From Rhynchopus sp. YZ270_cl-10 (taxonomy: Eukaryota; Euglenozoa; Diplonemea; Diplonemida; Diplonemidae), in the NCBI GenBank assembly GCA_964035575.1, contig OZ037886.1, positions 186,001 to 250,000 of the forward strand: DNA of 64,000 nt. The letters run 5' to 3'. Position numbers and translations under genes: made by a program. The notes beneath the pieces are model-generated. The model did not search any database and was not told the origin of the DNA. It saw nothing but the letters and a program-made list of their open reading frames with translations. Of this stretch, positions 1-10,821 are shown piece after piece. Position 1 is the stretch's first letter. Every line of letters begins with the position of its first letter.

Positions 1-165
1 CCCCTCGTCATGACGTCGTAATGCCGTCGTCGTGACGAGGGAAACCCCACGTCATGACGTCGTCATTACGAGGGGGTGCCCACGTCGTGACGACGTCATT
101 GCGCGCGTAATTTCCCACGTAATTTCCCTCGTCCCTCGTCACGTAATGTCATTACGAGTCCATGG
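1..165. repeat. cryptic short repeat block at window edge
   Basis: The first 165 bases are built from overlapping variants of CATGACGTCGT, GTCATTACGAG and CACGTAATTTCC, several in both orientations. It looks like the end of a palindromic or satellite-like array that continues outside the window. No coding potential is seen. Confidence 0.5.
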
Positions 166-377
166 TGAAAATCACTTTTTTTTGGGTTTTCCGCTCTTTC
201 TTCGGCATTTTCCTCCTTGTGATTTTATTTTATCTTTTTTTTGTGATGTTTCTGTGACCAGAGTGGCGGAAAAATATCCCTGATCACAGAACAGCCTTTT
301 AAAAAATACTAAAAACGGATACATTTTTGGGGGGGAATTCCCTGCTGAGGCAAAACAATAAAGGGTTGGAATGAAGG

Positions 378-408
378 GATGAATATGCAACACATATACA
401 TTCACATC
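378..408. repeat. F3 hairpin element
   Basis: Short hairpin of the F3 type: an outer GAT/ATC stem and an inner ATATG/CATAT stem. It is a diverged loop variant of the copies near 42.1 kb and 13.9 kb. Confidence 0.45.
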
Positions 409-550
409 AGCACAGAACATGTCGTAACACTTTGAGTGTACACACAAAGACGACAAAAAAAGAAAAACAAATTGAAAGATGCAATGCACCTCTGTGCCAT
501 ATATGCATCTAGGAATTCTTGGAAGACAGACAGGCATTCAAAGAAAAGTT

Positions 551-590
551 TATAAGATGATTCTAAGCCTCTCGTGCTTGGTCAACTATA
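551..590. repeat. F1 hairpin element
   Basis: It has the F1 plan: an outer strand containing AAGATGA, an inner CTAAGC stem paired with GCTTGG through one wobble pair, and the loop CTCTCGT. A purine run, AAAGAAAAG, precedes it, as in most full F1 copies. Confidence 0.65.
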
Positions 591-777
591 CGTTACTTTT
601 CCATTGAAGAAAAGAAAGCAAAAAGGGCGTTCCAGATACAATCCCATCTTTTCACCAGAAAAAAGTGGTCGTGGTGGTTTGCATTCACACAAACACATTC
701 AAAAAACCAAAAAAAAGACAACAAAAAAAAATTGGTAAGAGGATCCTAAGACAGAGTAGTCTGATTAGATTACTTAA

Positions 778-1784
778 CCCTTTACGGACCGTGGCCGTTT
801 TTTGTGATTTGCTATGACCTTCTCTCCCGTAGGTAAAATGAGATCTGATGCATATTTTTGATCGTACCTGGCCGCAATTGAAAGATTTCGAGCAGATCTT
901 TCAAATGGAGCAGAAATCGAAATAAAATGAGAAAAATGAAAAATAGAAAATTGAGGAGAGCTGATATTTTTTTCTGAAAATTTTCGGGGGAAAAAATATT
1001 CCGGCTGCGCACCTGTTTTTTCGGCATTCGAAAATGGCTTTATTTGAAAGATCGGTTCAAAATCTTTCAAAAGAAAAAAAAATCGATCAAAAAGTCCTAG
1101 TAGATAATGTCTTACTGCATGGAGAGAAGGTACCTACCAACTAGATATACCGTAGTTGTACATAGGTTAGACCGTACAAAAGTTGGAACTTTTGGGACTT
1201 TTAAGAGTTGTGAAGCTTGCAGGTTCTCCCGTTCACGCACCCAACTCTTGGTGCGCGATTGCCGAGACAAGAGCAAAGGGGGGATCACAACATCTCCCTC
1301 TTGCGTCCCACGCTGTACCGACAGTAGGGCCTCACCCTCTCTTAAGGATTGACATGGACGTCTTACAGGCGGAACACCATTGGCCGCAAAAGCACAAACA
1401 CCTGTGGAGTCTCGGCGGCGCCTCCATCTTCCCCATCTGCGCCTTCCTCCCCTGCTCGTCTTCTTATTTTCTTCCTCTTCTTCATCCTCCCCGCGACAAA
1501 AATCAAAATTCCCTTTCTTAGATGGCTCGTCCTTCGAAGGCATGATATAGGGGTAAAACAGGTCAAAAATGTGGAAAATCCCAAAAAGTGGAGGGTACCC
1601 CCAATCTCTCCCGTCAGTGAGCGTGGAAGGGGGGTGTATTTTTTCCCGAAAATGGTGTATTTTGAAAGATTTGACACAAAATCTTTCCAAAGAAACAAAA
1701 ATCGATTTGAAATATGTAGTAGGTCCACCCCCAGATTTTTGCGGGATTAGCCGAGCCACTATAGTGGCTCCGGTCCGTAAAGGG
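778..1784. mobile_element. piggyBac-like TTAA element, non-autonomous
   Basis: The 1007-bp unit begins CCCTTTACGGACCG and ends with the exact reverse complement, with TTAA on both sides (774-777 and 1785-1788). A CCCTTT terminus plus a TTAA target duplication is the signature of the piggyBac superfamily. Subterminal sequences about 230 bp from one end and 100 bp from the other also resemble each other (AAAGAT...CAAAATCTTTC). The middle has open frames rich in Arg, Glu and Lys but nothing recognisable as a DDD transposase. I read it as a deletion derivative or large MITE. Confidence 0.75.
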
Positions 1785-1788
1785 TTAA

Positions 1789-2517
1789 TGTTTTGAACAT
1801 TGGTTATTCATCAATCAGAGTAGTCGCCCCCACAGGAAGCCTCCTCCCCACAATCGCCCCCAACGAGAGAGAGGGCTTTCTGGAAAAAGGCCAACTAACT
1901 AACTAAAAAAGAACTTTGAGTGTCCACGGCGCATTGCTGCGCGTGTTGCTCTTGTATCGAGTACATCGAATACTACACCACAGCACGGTTGCGTTCGTTT
2001 GCTAAAAAAAAATTTTTTTTTACCTGCAAAGTGCAGCTCAAAGAGATAGCTCCTCCGATACGGTCGCCAAATAAAAATCACCCACAAGGGTAATTGAGCA
2101 ATCAACGGGGGGAAAAAACACCCCATTTCCCCCCCCTTTTTACTTATCAGAGTTACTATTGTTGTGTTGTTCCAGTTGCTACGAAGCGTATTGATTCAAA
2201 ACACTTCGGAGGTTTTAAAACAGAAAAACCCAAACGAAACCAACCCCACTGCACTGAACCCTCTTTAGGGCACACATAGAGGCAATAGGATGAAACTGTT
2301 ATGTTGAGACATGAAAACACTTAGAAAGTGTGAGAGAGAGAGAAATACGTCACGAGAAAGGTGGCTGTACCATGGGTACAAGCCATCATTCGAGAGTATG
2401 TCTCCCCACGAAAACAAAGGACGTATGACACAACGAATATCGGACTGAACCCCAAACCAAATTTAACCCACCCGCCCCCCTCTCAAACCCATATCAGTCA
2501 GTAACACCCCTGACCCC
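1789..2517. other. intergenic, no gene seen
   Basis: A/T-run-rich spacer between the piggyBac-like element and the 3' end of the first lectin-like gene. No convincing coding frame or repeat boundary is visible. Confidence 0.5.
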
Positions 2518-3894
2518 TCAGAAGTACCCGGCACCGTACTCCTGGTCGTAGTCTTCGCTGTCGCACCGCTTTTGGTACGTCTGCTTTTCAATGTGTATTC
2601 TGGTGTTGCGTGGGAGACGCGGCTTTGTGCGTGAGTAGACTGTGCTGAGGGCACCGAGACAGGGTGCGTCGTAGTCATTCTCCACAGTGAAGTGGTGGAT
2701 GTGGTCTGCACCGGAGTGTTCACAACTTGTGGATAGCACTTTCAGTGGTTGCATAAACTCGTTTTGCATGGCCCCGTGCACTTTTTTCAACCGCTCTTGA
2801 GATTCATTCCCATTGAAGCGCTGGCATGTGGGGCAGTGCAGAGCAGCGTTTGGGTCGTGGATGTAGTCCTTCTTCGGCAAGGGACGCTTCTTCTTCCTCG
2901 CCTCGCCCTCCTCGTCTGAGCTGCTTGGACGTCTCCTGTAGGCACCGATGGAGAGCACTGCTGAGATGAGTGCGACACCACCGAACGCTGCGGGCCACAG
3001 CCATGTTGGGATCGTGTCGGAGTCACTTTGTGCGGTGGCGCGCTCAGCTGGCAAAATATTGACGCTGCCGCGTTTTCCTGCAGGGCTCTCTGTGGAAGGT
3101 GGGGCGTCCGTCGTGAAGCCAAAAACCGTCTTGTCCTTGCCCGGAACACTCGTGACCTGGGTGCAATCAATATCGAAGACAGGCGAGTGCTCAAGCACTC
3201 CGCACCCCGACCGCACACTCACCACCTTCGTCTTCTCGTCTATTGAGAACTCTGCCGTCCACTTGCACTCGAACCCTGCTGGGCTCTCCACAACATATCT
3301 GTTGGGTGTCTCCCAATCCCCAAGCCCAACATCCCTCCCACCTGCAACAAGCACACCATCGCCACGTACAACCACCTCAGTCGCATACGAAGAAAGCTTC
3401 GCAGTGAACTTCATATCTGCCAAGAGGTGGAACGGACAGTACGGTGTGGTGCCGCACATATGGTGGTGCTTCTCAGAACAGTCTGCAGGTGTCAGGGTGA
3501 TGCGTCTGTCGATGTCCTGCAGAACAAGGCATGTGTGCGTGCTCGGATAGCTGCCACTCGCAAACACAACACCATGCCCCGCAAGAAGCCCCACATCCAC
3601 CGCACGCCCGTCTCCCCACACCCAACCCCCCTGCACGGTGTCCTTGCGTGCACCGACCCACACCTTCAGCTCATCCCCCTTCTCCCACTCGGGGAGTTGA
3701 TGTGCTTCAATTCCTGATGTTGTTTTGAACGAGAGCAGCTCGGAGTTCATCCTTGCACATCCTGCACCAGCCTCGTACCATGAGGACGCAGGCTGGCTGT
3801 GGTCCCAAGAACGGTACGTGCATTGGCTTGAGTAGCTTCCTTGGAACCCAGAAGGACACGCCTGTACCGTCGCAACAAGCAGGGCTGATATCAT
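2518..3894 (-). CDS. C-type-lectin-like single-pass membrane protein, copy 1
   Basis: 458 residues. Residues 1-12 form a short signal peptide (ISALLVATVQA). Residues 13-148 are a C-type-lectin-like domain with paired cysteines, WVGAR, WVWGDG and the closing CSEKHHHMCG. The EPN/QPD and WND motifs of calcium-dependent sugar binding are not visible, so a sugar ligand is not assured. Residues about 150-245 form a second outer domain shared with the four paralogues (core DVGLGDWETPNRYVVESPAG). A Ser/Pro stalk, a membrane helix (296-319, from TWLWPAAFGGVALISAV) and a 139-residue tail follow. The tail has HCPTC, CEHSGADHIHHF and LSTVYSRTKPRLPRNTRIHI. The start at 3894 matches copy 2; an ATG at 3957 in the same frame is possible. 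A surface receptor or adhesin is inferred from topology only. It lies 89 bp downstream of copy 2. Confidence 0.85.
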   Translation of the reverse strand: MISALLVATVQACPSGFQGSYSSQCTYRSWDHSQPASSWYEAGAGCARMNSELLSFKTTSGIEAHQLPEWEKGDELKVWVGARKDTVQGGWVWGDGRAVDVGLLAGHGVVFASGSYPSTHTCLVLQDIDRRITLTPADCSEKHHHMCGTTPYCPFHLLADMKFTAKLSSYATEVVVRGDGVLVAGGRDVGLGDWETPNRYVVESPAGFECKWTAEFSIDEKTKVVSVRSGCGVLEHSPVFDIDCTQVTSVPGKDKTVFGFTTDAPPSTESPAGKRGSVNILPAERATAQSDSDTIPTWLWPAAFGGVALISAVLSIGAYRRRPSSSDEEGEARKKKRPLPKKDYIHDPNAALHCPTCQRFNGNESQERLKKVHGAMQNEFMQPLKVLSTSCEHSGADHIHHFTVENDYDAPCLGALSTVYSRTKPRLPRNTRIHIEKQTYQKRCDSEDYDQEYGAGYF

Positions 3895-3983
3895 TAATGA
3901 ACCCGCCCCAGTCCCCCACCCGATCCTGAATAAATAACTTAAGGAGGTAGAAGACATATCCAAACCACCCCCCTGCCCTCCCC

Positions 3984-5372
3984 TCAGTAGTACCCGGCAC
4001 CGTACTCCTGGTCGTAGTCTTCGCTGTCGCACCGCTTTTGGTACGTCTGCTTTTCGATGTGTATTCTGGTGTTGCGTGGGAGACGCGGCTTTGTGCGTGA
4101 GTAGACTGTGCTGAGGGCACCGAGACAGGGTGCGTCGTAGTCATTCTCCACAGTGAAGTGGTGGATGTGGTCTGCACCGGAGTGTTCATTACGCATGTCG
4201 AGGATTTTCAATGGCTGCATAAACTCGTTTTGCATGGCCCCGTGCACTTTCTTCAGCCTCTGGAGGCACTCATTCCCATTGAAGCGCTGGCATGTGGGGC
4301 AGTGCAGAGCAGCGTTTGGGTCGTGGATGTAGTCCTTCTTCGGCAAGGGACGCTTCTTCTTCCTCGCCTCGCCCTCCTCGTCTGAGCTGCTTGGACGTCT
4401 CCTGTAGGCACCGATGGAGAGCACTGCTGAGATGAGTGCGACACCACCGAACGCTGCGGGCCACAACCATGTTGGGATCGTGTCGGAGTCACTTTGTGCG
4501 GTGGCGCGCTCAGGTGGCAAAACATCGACGCTGCCGTGCTTGCCTGCAGGGCTCTCTGTGTAATAGGTAGGTGGGGCATCTGTATTTTCTGTTCTGTTCC
4601 TGTGGCTCGGCGGTGGCTTGAGGCTCTCTTGGAAGTTGCAGATTGCCTCCACTATAGGCGAGTGCTCAAGCACTCCGCACCCCGACCGCACACTCACATC
4701 CTTCGTCTTCTCGTCTATTGAGAACTCTGCCGTCCACTTGCACTCGAACCCTGCTGGGCTCTCCACAACATATCTGTTGGGTGTCTCCCAATCCCCAAGC
4801 CCAACATCCCTCCCACCTGCAACAAGCACACCATCGCCACGTACAACCACCTCAGTCACATACGAAGAAAGCTTCGCATTGAACGTCATCTTGTCCTGAA
4901 GGTGGAACGGACAGTACGGTGTGGTGCCGCACATATGGTGGTGCTTCTCAGAACAGTCTGCAGGTGTCAGGGTGATGCGTCTGTCGATGTCCTGCAGAAC
5001 AAGGCATGTGTGCGTGCTCGGATAGCTGCCACTCGCAAACACAACACCATGCCCCGCAAGAAGCCCCACATCCACCGCACGCCCGTCTCCCCACACCCAA
5101 CCCCCCTGCACGGTGTCCTTGCGTGCACCGACCCACACCTTCAGCTCATCTCCCTTCTCCCACTCGGGGAGTTGATGCGCTTCAATTCCTGATGTTGTTT
5201 TGAACGAGAGCAGCTCGGAGTTCATCCTTGCACATCCTGCACCAGCCTCGTACCATGAGGACGCAGGCTGGCTGTGGTCCCAAGAACGGTACGTGCATTG
5301 GCTTGAGAAGCTTCCTTGGAACCCAGAAGGACACGCCTGTACCGTCGCAACAAGCAGGGCTGATATCATCAC
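3984..5372 (-). CDS. C-type-lectin-like single-pass membrane protein, copy 2
   Basis: 462 residues, the same layout as copy 1: signal peptide, lectin-like domain, second outer domain, stalk, membrane helix, long tail ending in GAGYY. It is nearly identical to copy 1 except for the stalk-proximal segment (about residues 240-285; DNA around 4560-4665 against 3095-3195) and a few tail residues (LDMRNEH in place of STSCEH). The patchwork of identical and unrelated blocks points to tandem duplication followed by conversion. CEH in the tail has become NEH, so if that Cys/His cluster binds metal, this copy may differ. No intron is seen. Confidence 0.85.
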   Translation of the reverse strand: MMISALLVATVQACPSGFQGSFSSQCTYRSWDHSQPASSWYEAGAGCARMNSELLSFKTTSGIEAHQLPEWEKGDELKVWVGARKDTVQGGWVWGDGRAVDVGLLAGHGVVFASGSYPSTHTCLVLQDIDRRITLTPADCSEKHHHMCGTTPYCPFHLQDKMTFNAKLSSYVTEVVVRGDGVLVAGGRDVGLGDWETPNRYVVESPAGFECKWTAEFSIDEKTKDVSVRSGCGVLEHSPIVEAICNFQESLKPPPSHRNRTENTDAPPTYYTESPAGKHGSVDVLPPERATAQSDSDTIPTWLWPAAFGGVALISAVLSIGAYRRRPSSSDEEGEARKKKRPLPKKDYIHDPNAALHCPTCQRFNGNECLQRLKKVHGAMQNEFMQPLKILDMRNEHSGADHIHHFTVENDYDAPCLGALSTVYSRTKPRLPRNTRIHIEKQTYQKRCDSEDYDQEYGAGYY

Positions 5373-7183
5373 AACCCTCTCCCGCTGCCACTTCTGAAAA
5401 ATGATTTTTATATGGTCAAATGAGTCAAAGGAGGGTGAAAAACTTCAGAAATAACAGGGGTCTTTTTTTTGTTATGTATTAGCGATTCACGCCCACACAC
5501 CTTTGTCTTTTTCTTTTTTTTTGATAATCTGTTGGTAGTGAAGCTGCCATGCTGCCCCCCCCAAGGTAGCGCACACACCACAGACCTTATTGTATAGATC
5601 AAAATAAGGCCACCGTGCCAAAAAAAAAGACATTTGCTAATGAGCGCACATTTATCACATCTCCACGAGGCTAGTCTGCTTTACATATGACCCACACAAA
5701 CATACACAGCCCTTAGAGCAGAGCAGGTAAGAGACCGGGGGGGGGGGGGGGGGGGGAATCGATTCCATACACTTTTCATCCATTGAGAGAAAGTACAAGA
5801 AAAGTTGAAAAAAAAAATTGACTATGCCTGTGCACAGGCACACACAGCTTTTAAAAAAAAACAAAAAAAAGTGAGCTATTTGATAGTGCAAAGACCTTCT
5901 AGGGAACTGAATGCTCCCAACATCGTATGTCCAAATTTTCTCGTGTTTTATTGGGAACAGAGAGACCGACATATTTACTTTGCCCGAAGAATTTTTTTTT
6001 GAGGAGACATAATGCAACGTGCCTCACGGCAGAGAATATACCACAAAAAAGACGGCAAAATATTGGTGTTCAAATGAAAAACGTCAAATTACCTCCAAAA
6101 AAAAAATGTCCCCAAATACGCTGAACACGCCAAATAAAGAACTCATTTGGACGCAAAATATTGGACCACTGTATGTATTTCACTGTAATTCTATACAATG
6201 TCCCTCAGATCTGGAAGAAAAAAGAGCGTCTTGGAATACAAAGCCGTTTCGTGACAGTTGTACCAAAGGGGGAAGGGGGAGGGAAGGGGGAAATCAGCGA
6301 AGCTAAGCCTCGCGGTGCTTAGTCACTTCACCAAGATGAAGTGCAAACACCTCGGACGCAGGTACCATTTCTCCTTAGGGTTAATTGGGTAATAAGTGAT
6401 GGAGGAGGGGGAAGGGCAGATGGCCCTGTGGGTGAGGATCGCATAGCCTCTCAGCGAAATGCTGTGAAGTAATAGAGATTTTTTTTTTTTGAAAAATGAT
6501 GTGTGGTGTGACCACCCAAACCGATTCTCCGAGGTTCTTCCGTGGTTCTTCCGTAGGTACTCCGGTAAGGGGGGTATGCTTTTTTTTTGTTGTTTTCGGT
6601 TTTCGCCACCCGGGGGGCTTCGAGACCTGGCAACCGCACACGTACCCTCAGGTTGTGTAAAAGTGATTTTGCTGACCAAAACATAAAAGTAACGACCAAA
6701 AAAAAAAAACCACCTGTTTTACGAGAACACGGTCCTGTGCTTTCCACTTATAGCCTTGACCACACTCTGACGCAGGGATAATGCCTGACCAAACCTATCT
6801 CACCCGGGCCTAATTACCCTGGGCATCCAATGATCCCCGTTCGTTACCTGACGAGTGGAGGCGGGAGTAGGACGTAGTAGCGGTATCCACGAAACGAGAG
6901 ATAGGCGAGGAAAGGCAGCGTGGAGTTCACACGAGAAAAAAGCGAGGTGTCTACACGTCATCAATTTATCAAAAAAAAACGAAAAATGAATTTTCTAAAG
7001 CAAACTGACGGTGTTGACTTGGCCGTGCAGTCAGACACAGGCCCCTCGACAGTGGCACGTGGGGCACTACTTGGCTGTGCAGTCAGACACCGTGCCCGGA
7101 GGAAAGGGAATGTGCCGCACGCGGGTGCCACAAACACTGGGAAAGCCCCCAAGGCGGCCATGGGATATATAGTTGCGTATTGC
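5373..7183. other. intergenic desert with homopolymers
   Basis: No host gene seen. It holds a run of more than 20 G near 5735-5757, one F1-like hairpin, and a module at about 6529-6605 whose parts recur in another relative order at about 8266-8350 (TTCCGTGGTTCTTCCG and a 9-A/T run with GTTGTT). Just before the minisatellite, GGC(C/T)GTGCAGTCAGACAC occurs twice, 54 bp apart (about 7020 and 7074). Confidence 0.5.
6301..6332. repeat. F1 hairpin element, short
   Basis: CTAAGC and GCTTAG pair around a CTCGCGGT loop, followed by TCACTT. The outer stem is reduced compared with full F1 copies. Confidence 0.55.
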
Positions 7184-8127
7184 ACACAGTATACACAGTA
7201 TACACAGTATACACAGTATACACAGTATACACAGTATACACAGTATACACAGTATACACAGTATACACAGTATACACAGTATACACAGTATACACAGTAT
7301 ACACAGTATACACAGTATACACAGTATACACAGTATACACAGTATACACAGTATACACAGTATACACAGTATACACAGTATACACAGTATACACAGTATA
7401 CACAGTATACACAGTATACACAGTATACACAGTATACACAGTATACACAGTATACACAGTATACACAGTATACACAGTATACACAGTATACACAGTATAC
7501 ACAGTATACACAGTATACACAGTATACACAGTATACACAGTATACACAGTATACACAGTATACACAGTATACACAGTATACACAGTATACACAGTATACA
7601 CAGTATACACAGTATACACAGTATACACAGTATACACAGTATACACAGTATACACAGTATACACAGTATACACAGTATACACAGTATACACAGTATACAC
7701 AGTATACACAGTATACACAGTATACACAGTATACACAGTATACACAGTATACACAGTATACACAGTATACACAGTATACACAGTATACACAGTATACACA
7801 GTATACACAGTATACACAGTATACACAGTATACACAGTATACACAGTATACACAGTATACACAGTATACACAGTATACACAGTATACACAGTATACACAG
7901 TATACACAGTATACACAGTATACACAGTATACACAGTATACACAGTATACACAGTATACACAGTATACACAGTATACACAGTATACACAGTATACACAGT
8001 ATACACAGTATACACAGTATACACAGTATACACAGTATACACAGTATACACAGTATACACAGTATACACAGTATACACAGTATACACAGTATACACAGTA
8101 TACACAGTATACACAGTATACACAGTA
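7184..8127. repeat. 9-bp minisatellite (TACACAGTA)n
   Basis: About 105 head-to-tail copies of TACACAGTA over 944 bp. I could read no internal variant except at the edges. Because 9 is a multiple of 3 and no phase makes a stop, both strands give very long simple frames (for example Gln-Tyr-Thr or Val-Tyr-Thr repeats); these are artefacts, not genes. The uniformity suggests recent expansion or strong homogenisation. Confidence 0.97.
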
Positions 8128-8446
8128 CACACTATATACGGGCGGTTCATTTTTTTTCAAGGGATTTTTTCCGTTATTTTCGCGCGAAAATGCCATCTTT
8201 GGCACGTTTCAACCAATACAAACCCGTGGTGACCTCTCTCAGTCAAATTTGTGGTCATTTTCCCCTTGTGACAGAAACCGAGAACAACAAAAAAAAAGTA
8301 TACCCCCTAGCAGTTCTCCGAGGTTCCTCCGTGGTTCTTCCGTGGGTTCCCCGTACCCCTTGAATCACACCAATGTGGGGGTTTTTTTTTGTTGCTACTT
8401 AGCGGACGCACGACGTACACATCTTTCATGCGTGAAAAAGTATCAC

Positions 8447-8596
8447 TTTGTCGTTCCCTCACCTCCCCTTCTTGTTGTTTGATGCGTTGACGCCTTACAC
8501 ACACTAATTCTCACCTGTTGGGTGGTGGTGTTGCGAGCACGGTTGGGTGAATGACATGACACTTTCCGCTCACAAAGTAGTGTGCGTAACAAAAAA
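8447..8596. repeat. dispersed repeat, longer copy
   Basis: It shares TTGTCGTTCC, CTTCTTGTTGTTTGATGCG and ACTTTCCGC(T/C)CACAAAG with 22838-22926 but carries about 50 extra bases in the middle. The shorter copy has inverted ends (GTGCCA...TGGCAC), so the pair looks like a small foldback element, here with an internal insertion. Confidence 0.6.
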
Positions 8597-9031
8597 GGTG
8601 CTAGAGAAGTTGAAAGCGAACACTCCTGAGCATTCGGGGCCAAAAACCCAAAAAAAACCCCAAAAATGTGCCGAAAACTACCGGTAGCCAGCGTCGCGGC
8701 TGCGTAGGTTACAGTGGGGGGAAAAAAAGTAATCAGCCACAGTGCTGAGCCACGTAGGCAGAGGAAGGGGGGTGTAGAGGCTGTGGGTTGAGTGCGGGGT
8801 GTGAAGCGGGGCATCAGTACCACAACCGTTCTTTCGCTTGGGAGGATAATTAGTATTTCAACATATGCAATCAATGAATAGCATAGGAGGAGGGGGTCAA
8901 TAAAAAAACGTTCCCATCTTTATTATCTTCGCTTGGGGATAGGATAATTAAAAAAAAACCACCCACCGGTATTCTGGGATCACGAATAGTTGTCTGCATC
9001 CTATTTTTCAAACTATTAAAAAAAGAAAAAT

Positions 9032-9100
9032 AGTCGTTATATGCAGGCAAAAGCGCAACACCAACCCACGCACAATGCCAGCCCCGGATGAAAGCACAAA
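9032..9100. repeat. F5 element
   Basis: It contains ATGCAGGC, CCCACGCACAATGCCAGC and CCCGGATGAAAGCAC followed by an A run, in the same order as the copies near 12.44 kb and 41.32 kb. Confidence 0.6.
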
Positions 9101-9118
9101 AAAAAAAAAAAAAACAAA

Positions 9119-9317
9119 GCGTGAAATAACTATTTATTCAACGCCTTTTAGCGTGGTTTTTTTTTGCGATAACTTCACGCATTTTTTTCCCAGGCGAGTG
9201 GTAGTTAATTTGCCGAGCGAAGCGAGGCAAATTGAATCCACGAGCCTGGGAAAAAAATAAGTGAAGTATCGCAAAAAAAATCGCTAAAAGGCGTTGAATA
9301 CGTAATTTTATTTCACG
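9119..9317. repeat. foldback element, ~97-bp arms
   Basis: Two arms of roughly 97 bp, about 85 percent alike by eye, fold around a centre GAGCGAAGCGAGG. Each arm holds TTCAACGCC, TTTTAGCG, TTGCGATA and CCCAGGC. The AGCGTGA-type words also recur inside the adjoining TTAA element, so the two may be related or nested. Confidence 0.75.
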
Positions 9318-9321
9318 TTAA

Positions 9322-10405
9322 ATAAAGTATACGAAAGGATTTGGCACTTTTAGCGTGACTCATTTATTGTGCAATAACTAACGAGTTTGTGTCCCTCCGG
9401 GTAGCTTTCCTTACCCTCCCGCCAGCGCTACCGGGAATCCCACGGGACCCCTAGCTAGGCTAGCGGGACTCCAGCTGGGGGGGCTGGCGTACCTGAGGGG
9501 CTGGAGGGAGGCTAAAAAAGGCTGGAGGGTCCCTCCAGCCCTGTTACCCCCCCGCGGGGGAACCTGCAAAAACCCGGTAAACTGGGCCCGGGTGCTAGCG
9601 GGAGGTCGGGAAATGGCTCTCATGCAAGAGCGAGAAACATTCAGTAGATCCCCGCCCATCACAGAATATCATGTCAGCCACCGCCTTCCTCACAATGAAG
9701 TAAGGGGGTGGTGTGTCCTTCGCCTTCATAGGTAATGAAGGAGTCGATTTCTAGTTTCGTAAGTGCGGAGTGCCTTGGACTGTCGTGTCGGTAGCCGGTC
9801 TCGCGTTGCTTCAAGAGACACACGAGCCTGCGGAAACTGGTCTTGCAGTTGCACCCCATACTTCCTCACCAATATACTGCTCAGCTTACTGAACGCTGTC
9901 CATTACGACGACGATTTGATGCACTATGCACAAAACAAAGTCGGCTTCCGTGGGCTTACCGTTGGGCTTGCCAATGAATCCCTTCAAAAGCGGTCCCATT
10001 CACAGACGTACGGTGTCGACGATGCTAGTCCTTCAACAAAACCACTGTAGCGCTCGTCCATCTCTTGTCGGAGGACCGTTTGCGGCTTAGATCCTTCGGC
10101 ATGTTGCGTGTGTAAAAAAAAAAAATGGGAAAAGTGCAAAAAAAAATCGCAATTTTCAATTTTTAGGCGGGTGGTGGTGCAGGATGTACCAAAATTTAGC
10201 GTGAAGTTATCGCCAAAAAAAACCCCTGTTTTGGCGTGAAAAAAACAAAAATAAAATCACGCTCCTAAGGAATTGCAGTGAAAAAAAGTGAAAATGCGTG
10301 AAATAAAGTTCAATTAGCGTGGTTTTTATTTGCGAAAAAAACACTGCGTGAAATTATCATTAAAAAGAATCACGCTAAAAGTGCCAAATCCTTCGTATAC
10401 TTTAT
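9322..10405. mobile_element. TTAA-flanked DNA transposon remnant
   Basis: 36-bp terminal inverted repeats starting ATAAAGTATACGAA, with one single-base indel between them, are flanked by TTAA at 9318-9321 and 10406-10409. Words like GCGTGAA recur near the right end and may be subterminal binding sites. On the minus strand between about 9700 and 10090, short coding-looking stretches survive (for example VRKYGVQLQDQFPQAR), broken by stops and frame changes. TTAA targeting suggests a piggyBac-like element, but the termini do not start CCC, so family assignment is tentative. Confidence 0.7.
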
Positions 10406-10423
10406 TTAACTGTGGAATAAAAT

Positions 10424-10490
10424 ACGTGAAATACACAGCCCTCTCGTGGCTGTGTACCTTTTTTTTGGTGCACCGACCAGAACCCCCGGG
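10424..10490. repeat. F2 hairpin element, perfect inner stem
   Basis: TACACAGCC and GGCTGTGTA form a perfect 9-bp stem around CTCTCGT. This is the cleanest F2 hairpin in the window. The second hairpin (GGTGCACCGACCAGAACCC region) follows. Confidence 0.7.
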
Positions 10491-10660
10491 AGATTTTTTT
10501 TTGTAAAGAACCGAAGTACCGAAAAAAGAGGGGAATATTGATTCTGCAAAAAAAGGTGCAGAGGAAGAGGGGAAATTTGAGAGTTTCGTTGAAATGTCAA
10601 AGACAATTCATAACAAAAAGAAAAAAAAGAACGAAATAAATTGAAAGATAAATGGTTGGT

Positions 10661-10696
10661 AAGATGAGCCCAAGCCTGTCGTGCTTGGTCACCTTT
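10661..10696. repeat. F1 hairpin with compensatory change
   Basis: The inner stem reads CCAAGC/GCTTGG in place of the common CTAAGC/GCTTAG, so both sides have changed and pairing is kept. The loop is CTGTCGT. Confidence 0.65.
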
Positions 10697-10821
10697 AAAA
10701 AAAAAAAATACAATTTGTTGTGGGTATGCAGGAGGCACATCAGCCGAATTTGGAGGGGAAAAAAATTGGCAAATTATTTTTTACCTGCACCCCCCATCAG
10801 AGTGTTTTCCACGGTGGTTTT

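Noticed and set aside
1112-1759. A 215-codon minus-strand frame inside the piggyBac-like element as a transposase
   Set aside because: No DDD residues or recognisable transposase blocks; it is Arg/Glu/Lys low complexity.
7184-8127. A CRISPR array
   Set aside because: The repeat unit is 9 bp with no spacers, and the genome is eukaryotic.
6920-8482. Very long frames of Gln-Tyr-Thr, Cys-Val-Tyr or His-Ser-Ile repeats on both strands
   Set aside because: They are translations of the 9-bp minisatellite, whose length is a multiple of three and lacks stops; all frames are equally open.
8443-8874. A 143-codon minus-strand gene
   Set aside because: Its recognisable part (QRIKQQEGEVRERQ) is also encoded by the repeat at 22.85 kb in a different context, so it is repeat sequence.
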